Part shown: one piece after another, positions 1 through 11,061 of the stretch
How the letters are laid out: each line of letters starts with the position of its first letter
Numbering within the stretch: position 1 is the first letter of the stretch
Assembly (NCBI GenBank): GCA_024036415.1
Contig: JAMWET010000748.1
Coordinates: 1-64,000 of the forward strand
Length of the DNA stretch: 64,000 nucleotides
Source: Prochilodus magdalenae
Lineage: Eukaryota > Chordata > Actinopteri > Characiformes > Prochilodontidae
Direction: 5' to 3'
Notes under the pieces: model-generated
Told to the model about the DNA's origin: nothing
The model's input: the letters and a program-made list of their open reading frames with translations, nothing else
Databases searched by the model: none
Position numbers and translations under genes: made by a program

Positions 1-660
1 AAACTTGACCAAACAAACCAATCAAAAACAAAGCCCAATGGTCTTTGCGAAGTCCTTTGGGATTTCCCTCCTGTGGGGCAGTCAGGGTGAAGAAGTCATG
101 GAAAACCAAACTCCTCAGTCGTCTCTAACATTCCCTTTTTCAAGACCCAACAGCGGCCCCTACAGAACTCCAGCTGAGCAGTGGGTCCTCCATGGAGTTC
201 TCTGTTTAGGGCAGCACCATCGGGCAGAGCGGCTGCACCACGCAGGACTACATGCACACAGACCTGGTTACCACGACGGTCCCTTAACACCACCGGTCAC
301 CGGTCACCAAAAGACTGCAGTTGGTGTCGTACCAGACTGGTCAGGAAAGTTAGTGACTCAGAATGGCCCAGCGGGAGTCATCTTCAGTAGTGACGAGGTC
401 CCGCTTCTCAGTGTCTTGGTGGAGGACGCCCAACACTTGAATCCGGGTTTTGTTGTGGGATGGGCACAGTGGGTCAGGCACCAAGGTGACGATTTGTCGT
501 CACATGTCCAGAAGGCTTGGTTGTCCTCCCCTACACCCCTATCTAGCAAACCATATTGCTAGGAACAGGGTGAGTGGATTGTCAGCTGCATGGGATGGAT
601 TATCACAGGACACCATCAGGACACCTCTAACAGCTAAATAACGAGGACGTCTGGCTCCTT
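1..660 (-). mobile_element. Degraded Tc1/mariner-like element fragment
   Basis: Contains stretches shared with the 56.0-56.7 kb element: the 'cacatgtccagaaggc' run at 500-515, the 'ctcagaatggc..cagcggg' run near 357, and the 'ggacaccat' run near 608. The frames read in this family (for example AAWDGLSQDTIRT near 590-630) recall the C-terminus of Tc1-type transposases. Many frame breaks. Strand is uncertain. Confidence 0.4.
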
Positions 661-799
661 TGTTGGGGTTGTGGGGTTGTACGGAACACGCGGACACGAA
701 GCAATACTGAGGAAGAGACAACAGAATTATTGTATTGTAGCTAAGAATATTGATCATTATAAGTTCTAAACTGTTATAATCAGTTAGTGGCATATTGAG

Positions 800-1205
800 T
801 CACACTTTAATATTCCTTCCTTCATTTAAACAAAATAACAATGTGTATGTGTAGTATTATTTATAAAAAAAAGCTCTCCAAACACACGAAAAAGAAGAAC
901 CCAAAAATAGCGAGAGTCCACACAATCAGGGTAAACGTGATCACAATTTGTGTTTGAATGTTGGACAGAGCATTGATCTAGATTAAACGGCAAAACTGTT
1001 ACGAGTCAGGGGAGTTCACAGGTGATGATGATGGATGTGAATATACGACGTGGTTCAGTGTAAGACTAATGAATGGCAGCTTATATTAATAGACTGGTGG
1101 AATGAGACGAGAGAGGACCACTCAGAGTCTTTCACCTACATCGAGCTGGAAGAGTCTGTTCCACGAAATGATTAATAGGACATTAGAGCCAACTAATAAA
1201 CCATG
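800..1205. other. Intergenic, AT-rich, nothing recognised
   Basis: No ORF with homology or clear repeat structure seen between the Tc1-like fragment and the satellite. Confidence 0.5.
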
Positions 1206-3185
1206 CTCCCTGTTACTATCAATACTTTACAGCTACATCCTGCAAGGTACATAATTTAGTACTGTTACTCTCCATACTAAAGTCACATATGCACCGGTAC
1301 ATTACTTTAGTAATGTGTCACTCTCAATTAATTAAGTACATCATGAAGCGTAAAATAATTTAGTTTACTGTTAATTCTCAATACTTAAGTACAATCTGAA
1401 GGTACATACTTTAGTACTGTGTACATCTCCCATCTTAAGTACATCTCTGAAGCGGTAAATACTTTAGTACTGTTATTACTTCTCAATACTTATAAAAGTA
1501 TATCTGAATGGTACAATACTTAGTTAACTGTGTACTCTCACCATTACGTAAGTACATAGATAGGACATACTTTAGTACTGTTACTCTCAATACTTTAGTA
1601 CTGGTACTCTCACACATTACTATTAAGTTACCATCTGAATGGTACATACTTAGTACATGTCTACTATCAATACTTAAGTCAAAATATGCAGGTACATAAT
1701 TAGTACTTTGTTACTATCACACTTAAGTAAATCCTGTGAAACGGTACAACTTTAGTAAATGGTAACATCTCCATAATTAAAGTATACAATCTGAAGGTAA
1801 TAATTTAGTACTGGAAACTATCCAAATATACTTTAAAAGTAAATCTGAATGTACATACATTTAGGTACTGTGGAACTTCCATAATTCCAAGTACATCTGA
1901 CAGCGTACTACTTTAGTAATGTTGAACTATACATTATATTTAAGTCAAATCTGTAATCCCGGTACATACCTTTCGTACTGTTACATCTCAACACTTAAGT
2001 AACATAGGAAAGGGGTATATAAGTTTAGTACTGTTACTATGACATACTTAAAGTACATAGAAGGTACCATAATCTTAGTAACTGGAACTCTCCATACCTT
2101 AAGTACATCTGAAGGTACAATCACTTTAGTACCGTTATATATCACATAATTAAGTACAATATGAAGTTTTCGGTAACATAGATTTAGTACCGTTAACTCT
2201 CCATAATTAAAGGACATATGGAAGCAGGTACATAATTTTAGTAACTGTTACTCTAACATACTTAAGGTACATTTACTTGAAGGTACATACTTAGTAACTC
2301 GTGCAACTTAATCAATAATTAAGTACATCTGAAGGAAATACTTAGTACGGGTACTCTCCATACTTAAGTACATCTGAAGGTAACATACTTTTAGTACTGG
2401 GAAAACTCTCCATACTTAAGTACATACTGAAGGTACAACTTTAGTATGTTAATCATACACACTTAACAGTAACATCCTGAATTTACTGGTTTTAGGCATA
2501 ATTTAGTACTGTTAATCTCCATATATTAAGGCTACATCTGAAGTACATTAATTAGTACTGCGAACTATACCATACTAAGTAAAATCTGAAAGGTACATAC
2601 TTTAGTACCGTTAACTATCAATTAGTTACACCCTGAACTGGTACATACTTTAGTACTGGTACTATCCATACTTAGAGTACATCATGAACGGTACATACTT
2701 TAGTCACACTGTTTACTATACATTACTTAAGTTAAATCTGAAAGGTACATTTAACTTTTAGTAACGGTACTTACATACTAATTACATCTGAAGGGTACAA
2801 ACTTATTACTGGGTACTCTCCTATAATTAAGTACATCTTGAACCGGTAAATATCTTTAGTAACGGCGTAATCTCCATACTTAAAGTACAATTTTCTGAAG
2901 TACATACTTTTGTAATAGTACTTCTCCATAATTAAAAGTATCTTCTGAACGGTAACATACTTTGTACTGTACTCTCAATAATTAAGTACATATGAAGGGT
3001 GAGATACTGTTTAGTACTGTTACCCTCGCATAATTAAGTACATCTGTAAGGGACATACTTTTTAGTAATGTTACTCTAAATACTTAGTACATCCTGCAGG
3101 TACCACCAATTACTTTTAGTACGTTACTCGCCATACTTAAGTACATCTGAAGGTAAATATTTAGTACCCTGTCACTATAGTGTTG
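1206..3185. repeat. Satellite array, unit about 46-50 bp, about 40 noisy copies
   Basis: The consensus is built from the pieces ggtacatactttagtactg, ttactctccatacttaag and tacatctgaa. It contains small palindromes (agtact, cttaag) and repeats from end to end. Copies differ mainly by single-base insertions and deletions rather than substitutions, which looks like uncorrected long-read error at least as much as biology. The reverse-strand ORF in it is a repeat artefact. Confidence 0.85.
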
Positions 3186-4440
3186 GAGGTCCTATAAATG
3201 AGGAGGGAGACGGTGCACTTGGAGGGTTGGAGTTAATCTTGGGGGGGGGTATTACTCTATGGACTGTTTCAGGACTACTGTAATCAGCCCCATTCATAGG
3301 AAACAGGACGAGGCACACGGTGAAATTTCTGACGACTCACGCAGGTTGTTTACTTAAACGTTAAGGTTGGCGTTAATAAGTGTTTAAGGAGAGAAACGGG
3401 AAACAGGAAATGGAAGGGTTCTCCATCAAGCGCATAGCCATTTTTTAAAACACAGACAGACACCACAACACCATAAGGGACAAGTATCTATTAGGTAGAG
3501 ACCATGTTATATAGACTCCGCCCTCTCAGGGTTTTAACATGTAGTACACCTTGTGGTACCCATGGGAGGAACGAACCATATGAGACCACTGGTTTATCTT
3601 GTGCGGGAATTCCATTACTGTAATTAAATCCAAAATCTCCAATAAACTTGAACAATTACATAAAGCACAGTGATCACAGGATTTGTTAAAAGATACGGAG
3701 TGGTGGTTTAAATGGTGTTAGGGGATGGTATTGGGAACGCCCACACCTGTATAAGTGGTCTAAGTTAAGTAAGGTGGCTTTTATCATGGGGGTGTGAGAC
3801 ATATGAACATGGTCAGCATCTCACATGGCAAGGCGGAGAACGCGAGGGGGAATACCTCGGCGGATGGACTGGTCAGGCGAACGGTGCACGGCCTATCACC
3901 ATTTCATCGGAAACTACTTCGGAAAAGGCTTCACCTCAAACCAAATCCGGGACTTATGGCACTGCTGGGACATCCCATCAATGTGGGGGTACGTTGGGAA
4001 GTCACACAGGAAGGGCTGCACAAAGAGACAGAGACGCCATTGATGGTTTTGATCCCCCCTCTGCGGAATTACCTTTGATGAAACGTAAGATATGTAGGGT
4101 GACCACACGAGAATCAGTGATTTTTGTGTTTCAGGGGACCAGTGCCCAACCCCAAACTGTAGAGGAGAGAACACAAACCCCACACCAGTTGGAACCACCA
4201 CCCCAGTCTGCACTAGTGAAGGCGGTCCATGGCATCATGGGGCTGCCAATCCCACGCAAAGGGAACACCCCACCCCTCAGCCCTCAAAAACAAATAAAGG
4301 TGATCTCATCAGACAATGTTCCAAGTCCTCTACGGGTCCAGTAGCTACCTACACGAGCCAGGTGAGGCGCTTCGTGTTCCGGTGTGCGGCTGTTACCAGA
4401 CGGCAACTATGGTGGGTTCGGTCAGACTTCTTTATGACCA
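3186..4440. other. Intergenic, no assignable gene
   Basis: Several overlapping frames of 70-116 codons at 3794-4344 lack homology I recognise, conflict with one another and contain no convincing splice sites. A run of ten G occurs at 3241-3250. Confidence 0.4.
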
Positions 4441-4450
4441 TGTGCACTTG

Positions 4451-4614
4451 TTGACACGTTGTAAAGACGCATGCGTAGTCTTAAACTCCGTCAAGTAAGT
4501 CCCAGAACATTCTGACTTTTTTACAGGAATCATTTCAGACTTATACAGAGTCGCCTGCCCGTTCTTTTTTGTGGCAATGACTTGCAGCGACGCATGCACA
4601 CTGCAATGTGTCAA
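4451..4614. repeat. Imperfect inverted repeat, 26-nt arms
   Basis: Arms 4451-4476 and 4589-4614 both begin TTGACAC and end near GCATGCGT when read inward, with about 6 mismatches and one gap. The 112-bp interior is unrelated. Could be a small MITE or an old fold-back element. Confidence 0.45.
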
Positions 4615-5109
4615 GTTACATATTACATAGGGTGCCAGCAAGCGATGGACACAAGGATGCCCATCCAAGCAGCCCCTCCAACTCTGTACCAAGATTAAAA
4701 GCCAGAAACATCGGCGGTGACCTATGTTAACCATAGATATGTAATATGCTGCCATAGGCAGGTGCAGTATGAGGGAAAAGGGCAAAGGCTCAGATCTTCC
4801 CCAGACTGGTGAAAGGCACATGGACTTCATTATGGATTGTACCACTAATGTAATTGGTGAACATTGTGCAGACATCCTATACATGTGTGCTTATGGCCTC
4901 AAAACAACAACAACACAAAACATTCCATCATCATTTTTCCAGCCCCAATAGTGGCTTTGTAGCCATTGTCAACCAGGTCCTCCCCACCGTCATGAAACAT
5001 CAGCAAAAGGGGGTCGTCTACTATGGAGCATACCTGCTCTTGAGACCTTTCGTGGCTCCACTGTATGAGGTTAAATAAGCATGTGGACAACAGATGCTAG
5101 CAATGTTAA

Positions 5110-5215
5110 GTTTGTCCAGTTTGCCCAAAGCGCCCCTTTAATGTGTAGCAACACCCATGTACATGCCAGGTCAGTTCAGAACAAAACAGTGTTTTGGGCT
5201 GGGATGTATAGCAGG
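5110..5215. repeat. Dispersed repeat copy related to 7035-7145
   Basis: Shares the sequence '..cctttaatgtgt.gc.a.ac' followed by 'tgaacaaaa...ttt.gctgg.atgtat' with 7035-7145, in the same orientation. Confidence 0.5.
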
Positions 5216-6739
5216 GCTTCCATTTCCATGTTAAATATCCAGATTAGACTTAGGAACAATGTGTGTAATTCCTGGTGTTTTCATTTTTTGTCCACCATCT
5301 GTATCAGTATGTTTGAGAACATGCACCAATAGCAGTCAATTCACCACAACAACAGCAACATGGCTTAAATACGAACACAATATCTCATCTTGTCCTGCTA
5401 ACTGTGACAAAGCGAGAAAGGAGGGATGCTGTTCGTTTTATGAGAGTAAGGAATTCTCTGCACACGTATATGTGACAAATAGAATTACTAAAATGTGGAA
5501 TCTGCAGGAAAGTTGCTTCACACTGGGTTCAAACTCACGTTGGAGGATTTGGTTGTCATGCTTTGCTGTTCACCACTAAAGGTCCTACAGCTTTAGGACT
5601 CCCCTCGTTTGTCATCCTGTACTCCTTTTCCGTCGATCCTGGCAGGCTTGAGGTTTTGCATTTTTGTATCGGAAGCAGAGATGATGTACCTACAGTCTTA
5701 TCTTTCGGGAGATGTTCGTCTGATGCTTGTTAGCAGGTTTCGGAATGCAGTAGCACCTTTGTGGGTCAATGTAACATTGAAAATAAAAGAATCAAAAATG
5801 TACAGTATATTAATAAAATCTCTCCAACCTGTTCCATGCTTTTTAACTTGATTCATTTTAATGAAAATGTTCCAGCCTTTCGTGGGATTACGCTGGGTGT
5901 TTTTCTTACTGTGTCTTTAAGGCCCATATATGAAAATGAGCTCCATCATGATTGGCTGTCCTGCTTTGTGCCTCATTCAAAAAGTTGGAAGCATCTGGTT
6001 GGAAACATTCCTAATACAGCACCTACTGCAAATAATGTAACCCCTGATTAACATCGGCCAACAGGCTGTAATATTCTTTATTCTGATCCTTTTGATTCAT
6101 CATACAAAATATTAACCAAAATATAAACTATAAATATAGTATATGAGTATAGATGTAAAAGGTAGGGAAAATTATACATTACACTTTGTATCGAAAAACA
6201 TTGCTGTTTCCATGTGATGATATTATTGCACACTATAACATATAATGTAAACCTAACACTGTTCCTGTAAAAGTGATAAAGTCTTGATTATAACAAACAG
6301 TTGAGATTATTGCATATAAATTAGCAGCATTGAGTCGCAATAAATAATAAATATTAATATTACTATGTACATACATGGGTTGAGTAGGTTGTGGGCCTAT
6401 GGAGGATCACATGAGAACTGAATATTAGACATTGTGTGTGTTCATTTACATCAGATATATTGCTATTCATAAAAGTTGGCCAGAGTGGTTATGAACAAAT
6501 GCACAAACCAACAATAGCTACAAGAAAAGAGCTGGGCAATTAAAACACCCATTTTTCCATTCAGGACAAAAATAAAAAAGTTTAAAGTATCTGGAAATGA
6601 CAAAAATACAGAGGGGTGCACTGGATTCTACACACAAAATGAGACATTCGGGCTAATATGTGGTTTGGGAAAGTTTTGTGACATCACAACCTTTTAAAGC
6701 AGGCTGTTTCTTCAGCTTAGTGTCCGTATACCCTGCAAA

Positions 6740-7440
6740 CACAGTTACGTTGTGACATCGCTGCAACAGTGTATCGTTTAGGTGCCCACAACGTGGTCAC
6801 AACATTGAAATGTAGTTCCTCAAAACGTTGTGACAACATGGTGGTTCCCACGTTTGCCTCCCAAAATCCTTCCTAAGATCTTTTATGTCTGCACGGAATC
6901 CATGGAATTTGCCAACATGTAGTCATACTATCACATGACAATGTTACTTGATAGTGTAAGTAGGGACATCTTGCTCTAGAGACTACGGTGGCACTCTATA
7001 TGATGAGAATAAGCATGTTTACACAATGTAGCAAAGTGGTCTTTTTGTCCGAAGTGCCTCTTTAATGTGTGGCGATACGTACGTACACACAAAAGCCAAT
7101 CCTGAACAAAATGGGACTTTGAGCTGGAATGTATACTAGGACTGTATACAATGTAGCAATACCTGTCAGTATACATTGTAACAGCGTATTGTTTTGGTTC
7201 CTACAGCGTTAAAATATCATTCAAGAAGTTGTGACAACACAGAGACAATGTTGTCAGTACAAAGGTGTCAACATGTAGTCATACTACCACACGACAACGT
7301 TTCTTAATAGTCATGCAGTGACAAATTTGTTAATACAATGTAAACAACACAACCTTTTGACAACGCTGTAGCACAGTAGAAAACCTTGTATGAAAGTAAA
7401 CAGCTTTGTGACAACTTTGTGTGTTTGCTGGGTGTAGATG
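6740..7440. repeat. Fish-type 'gttgtgacaac' dispersed repeat cluster
   Basis: Repeated acgttgtgacaacat / gttgtgacaacac motifs, and two copies of 'aacatgtagtcatactaycaca' at about 6913 and 7272 that are about 360 bp apart. This kind of motif is common in fish MITE-like repeats; the family is not named here. Confidence 0.5.
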
Positions 7441-7689
7441 AACCTGACCTAGGAGTCAAACAAGCCAACAATACAACGAAAGGACAATTCGGTCTTCCAT
7501 CATATAAGCCCTTTCAAGCATCCCTGGAATGCCCTATACTTTCCATCAGGATGGTTCAAACAGGAATACAAAGGATGACTTTTCCAGTTTCTTTTTAAGC
7601 ATGGCCGCGGACACCTTCTAATTGCAACCTTCCGATTGCAACAGCTTCCAATCAGGGTGTGCTATCATGAACCTGCTAGTGTGGTAACA

Positions 7690-7850
7690 CTTTACATTAA
7701 GCACTGACTAACTAACATAAAGCAAAGCATTAGTTAACATGATGTAATACATTAACAATGCTTTATTAATGTTACGTAACTATGTAACGACTGTTACATA
7801 TTCACTAATACGTTTCTGTATGTTACACAGTCGAGTCAACGGTGGCAGCA
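7690..7850. repeat. AT-rich MITE-like fragment
   Basis: 'aacactttacattaagcactgactaactaac' (written in parts: aacactttacatt, then gactaactaac) and repeated gttacgtaac/gtaacgac motifs resemble fish DNA-transposon fragments. Boundaries are not visible. Confidence 0.35.
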
Positions 7851-7859
7851 CTTAGCTCA

Positions 7860-8320
7860 TGAAGGAAGTCATGTTTTTATGGCATTCTCTGGGCCCAATC
7901 CATATGGCGGGAACTCTCAACTGATTTGGGTATAAATCCATCCATCCTTGCCGATCACTTACACCCATACATGCTGATTACCCTCCCTGGAACGGTTGGG
8001 ATCTTCCAGCAAGACAATGCGACATATCACACGGCTAGAAATGTCCGTCACTAGTTGGAAAAGCATGACCAAGACTTCAAAGTACTACTCTGACCTCCAC
8101 TAACTCCCCCGACCTAAACCCAATTAAGCATTTGTGGGTTCTCGATCATCTGTTTGCTCAATGGATCCTTCCCCACGCATCCTCCAGCAGGGGCTCCAGA
8201 TACCTGTGACAACCTACCAGGATCTTACTGAGTCACTCACAGCCAGTTTACTTGCTGTCCATGCTGCACACGGCGATCACTCTAAACATTAGCTTGTGGT
8301 CATAATAATGCGACCCTACT
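7860..8320 (+). pseudogene. Tc1/mariner-type transposase remnant
   Basis: Conceptual translation across frameshifts gives FQQDNATYHTARNVR around 7998-8050 and SPDLNPI-type 'PPDLNPIKHLW' around 8105-8140, the two best-known motifs of the DDE domain in Tc1-like transposases. Stops and frame breaks make it dead. Ends near 'ggtcataataatg', a familiar Tc1-like terminus. Inactive insertion upstream of ehmt1. Confidence 0.7.
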
Positions 8321-8329
8321 GTTAGTCAA

Positions 8330-9290
8330 TACTTAAAGTAGAATGTTACCATTAGCTTTTAATCCCTCCTAAGTAAAGGAGGCAGTGGGAAGTGGCAGGA
8401 GGTTGCTGTAATTACCTGAATGACTATTGCATACAGATTCAAAAGCCTCACTGCAAGCTTCGATATTCCATCTGTTAATGGGGGGAGATGCTGTTTAGTG
8501 CTGTTAAACAGACATTGTGATTGAGAAGTAAGCAATGGACTACACTTTGTGATTGCAGTCGACAGTGTTTGGATAGACAGTCGATACCGCAAAGCATAAA
8601 GCTCATCTCGCTGTGGGAGAAGGCCACCGAAAGATCAAGGCGACTGGCGGACAGGCTACACCTCCAGAGCTGCTGCTGTCTGCCGCTTTTCTCCTGTTGC
8701 CATAGAAACTGGGCCCCGATCCATCAGTGTCTCACAAGGACATGGACTGAGAGATATCAGCATGCACAGTATCAGCACACACAAACACCCAGCAGCCTGC
8801 CTGAGACCGCGGGAGGTGCTGGGAGGGAGTCTGATGGATCGCAGATGGATGGAAAGAAGGGAAGGACAAACTGAGAGATGGATGGATGGATGCAGGTACA
8901 GGAGGGAAAGAAGATGAATGAACTGTAGAACTGTTTGTTGGTTGGGAACCCTCCACAGCCTGCTGGAAAAGAAGTTCTCGATCACTACAACTTATGCATG
9001 GGTTATAAAGTCATTAGAATCCAGTATTGCTGATCAAACCTGAGTAAATACATGAGCAACATGTTTAATAATCAGATCATAACCACTGCAGGATCACTTT
9101 TTGCTCAAAGAACAAAGCTGAGGAAGAAGTCATATGCCAAGGATCAGTTAAAACTTACTCTTCAGCTTTACTCTGAATGATTATTATAACCGCCATTTTT
9201 ATTACTGCAGTTCCTTGCTAGATTTATTCTGTCAACCATTTTTATTATATATATTTTATTATATACATGATAGTTTAATTCGACATCATT
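8330..9290. other. Intergenic, nothing assignable
   Basis: Overlapping frames at 8521-8985 on both strands have no recognisable motif; a short atgg/gatg-rich run (8877-8893) inflates them. Confidence 0.4.
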
Positions 9291-9294
9291 GCCA

Positions 9295-9545
9295 TCTTTA
9301 GCGATGTTCTTATGGTGCTAGGGGCAGTCATCATAACGGTGTGCATGCACATGGTTCTACGTCCTGACATGGTGCTGACACTAACAGGATGACTTATGGA
9401 GGGTATCACTGCTTACTGAATCTCCACAATCATGGCCCATCCTTGCTTACATCAAATGTGTGACCGAGCGTGAATTTGAATCGTTCGCATGTCTCAGGAT
9501 GCCAAACCTGCCCACCAAGTGTCAAGTTCCAGAACATATGTGAAA
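9295..9545 (-). mobile_element. Tc1/mariner-like fragment, same family as 49879-50582
   Basis: 'taacaggatgac..atggagg..atcactgct' and 'gcatgtctca..atg.caaac.t.cccaccaagt' match the 50.37-50.52 kb part of the better-preserved copy in the same direction. Confidence 0.5.
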
Positions 9546-10439
9546 CATTCAGTGCTGAGTAGCTTCTGGAACTGTAAGAGGTCTTGAGAAGGTTAAAGAA
9601 CTGTCTGGAATTTTCTAGAACTTATGGGAATTATGGAGAACTTTCTAGAACTGTCCGGTAATGTACACTACAGTGTAAATACAGATGCAATAAAACAGCC
9701 ATTTCAGTTGATGTTCTAGCTGAGTAAGTGGATAGTGGATAAAGAGCTACATTTAATTTAGAGGGCATCAAGAGGCTGCAGCATCCCACAGATGCATTCT
9801 GCTACATCTGTGACCAATTCATCAAGACACGCGTAGAAATGGCAGTTTCTGTTTACGTTTTACACATAAGCAAGTGGAATATAACACATAAAAGCCACCA
9901 ACAAATATCTTAGTGTAATCTGACTTGCTGGTTTAACCTAATGGCCCCAATACCGTTTAGCTAGCCATGCTAGTGACTTGGAACTTGAAAGAAGGCAATA
10001 TTACCTATACTAGCTACTTGTTGTTGTTTTTTTATCTGACCATCAACACCAGATGAATTAAAGTTCTTCCTTACTATAAAACTTTCAGCTCAGGAGGATC
10101 TGCTTCAACCAGCAAACACTGATATAATCACTAAACAACAGCGTTTGAGTTTCACGGAACGTCAGTTCTATGAACTTTCTGGCTAAAACAGAAGATGGTT
10201 GATGTTACTGCTAGGAAGTTGAATATCATGAATATCAAGCACTTGTCTCTGCATCAGTGTCCACATTATCAGTATTTATTTAAATGATTTAGTTATCACA
10301 GCATGAGAAAAATTCCCAATGGTTCTATAAATAAAAAAAACATTTGTAAAATCAAAATGGCCACCACCAAGAAAACCTTTATTGTGCTTTCAAGGTAAAT
10401 GAGGGTCTCCTAAATTACAGCAGAGGAAATCCAACATGT

Positions 10440-10830
10440 TGGGGCGTCCCAATTGAAACATCCTACTGGGAACGCAGACTTCTGAGTTCAAAAGGAACTA
10501 GCAGTGTGTGGTCTGCAACACTGATGCCCTGAAACACAAACTGTTACAAGATTAGGAATTCTGTCAAACATGGGGACTTTTGAGGAAAGCAACCCTGCTA
10601 TACAGAATACTTCACCCTATGTCACACTAGTACAACTTATTGGAGCATTTCTGTCAAAATGCCCTATTGGGAACTCAAAGATGCTGATCTCCCAGTTCAA
10701 AAGGAACACCCCAATAGCATGCAGTGTGTGAAAACCGATGAACCGAAAGACAAAGGAATACAAGATTGGGAATTCTGTCCAACACTGGAATTCTGAGGAA
10801 TGCAAAGCTGCAATACAGAAATTAAAACAC
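10440..10830 (+). repeat. Two direct copies of a ~190-bp repeat upstream of ehmt1
   Basis: Copy 1 about 10445-10620, copy 2 about 10640-10825. Both contain '..actgggaac..' or 'attgggaac..', 'cagttcaaaaggaac' or equivalent, 'gcagtgtgtg', 'acaagatt.ggaattctgtc.aac' and 'gctg..atacagaa'. A third, inverted copy lies beyond exon 1. Confidence 0.65.
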
Positions 10831-11040
10831 TAGTTTTATGATGGAACGGCCATGATCAGGTAATGCAACAAACCAATGAGCACGCAAGCTAACCGTGGGA
10901 TGAAGCTTCAGAAATGGATGCAAGGCAAAAGCTGAACCCCAAGAACATAACTATGAGCCGAAGAGCAGAAACCAGTTTAGAGTAGGCTGAGGAACGGACT
11001 GTGTGACGTGTGGAGAAAAGGGGTGGAGCGCTGAGGAACC

Positions 11041-11061
11041 ATGGCTTCAGTGGAAACTGAG
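11041..11061 (+). CDS. ehmt1: ehmt1 coding exon 1
   Basis: Start codon in strong Kozak context (A at -3, G at +4) followed by MASVETE and a GAG/gtagga donor, phase 0. Human EHMT1 also begins with a seven-codon first exon (MAAADAE), which fixes this start. A CpG-richer patch surrounds it (about 10.95-11.3 kb), as expected for a housekeeping promoter. The transcription start cannot be read from the sequence. Confidence 0.8.

Noticed and set aside
1206..3185. Regular short repeats that could suggest a CRISPR-like array
   Set aside because: Units are contiguous with no unique spacers, and the genome is vertebrate; it is a satellite.
3794..4344. Overlapping 94-116 codon frames that might be a small gene
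   Set aside because: Mutually exclusive frames, no family resemblance, and located in a region with suspected base errors.
4432..4884. 150-codon reverse-strand ORF
   Set aside because: No recognisable motif, skewed composition, overlaps an inverted repeat, no splice or promoter context.
8521..8985. Overlapping 74-117 codon frames on both strands upstream of ehmt1
   Set aside because: Driven by short simple repeats; no homology.
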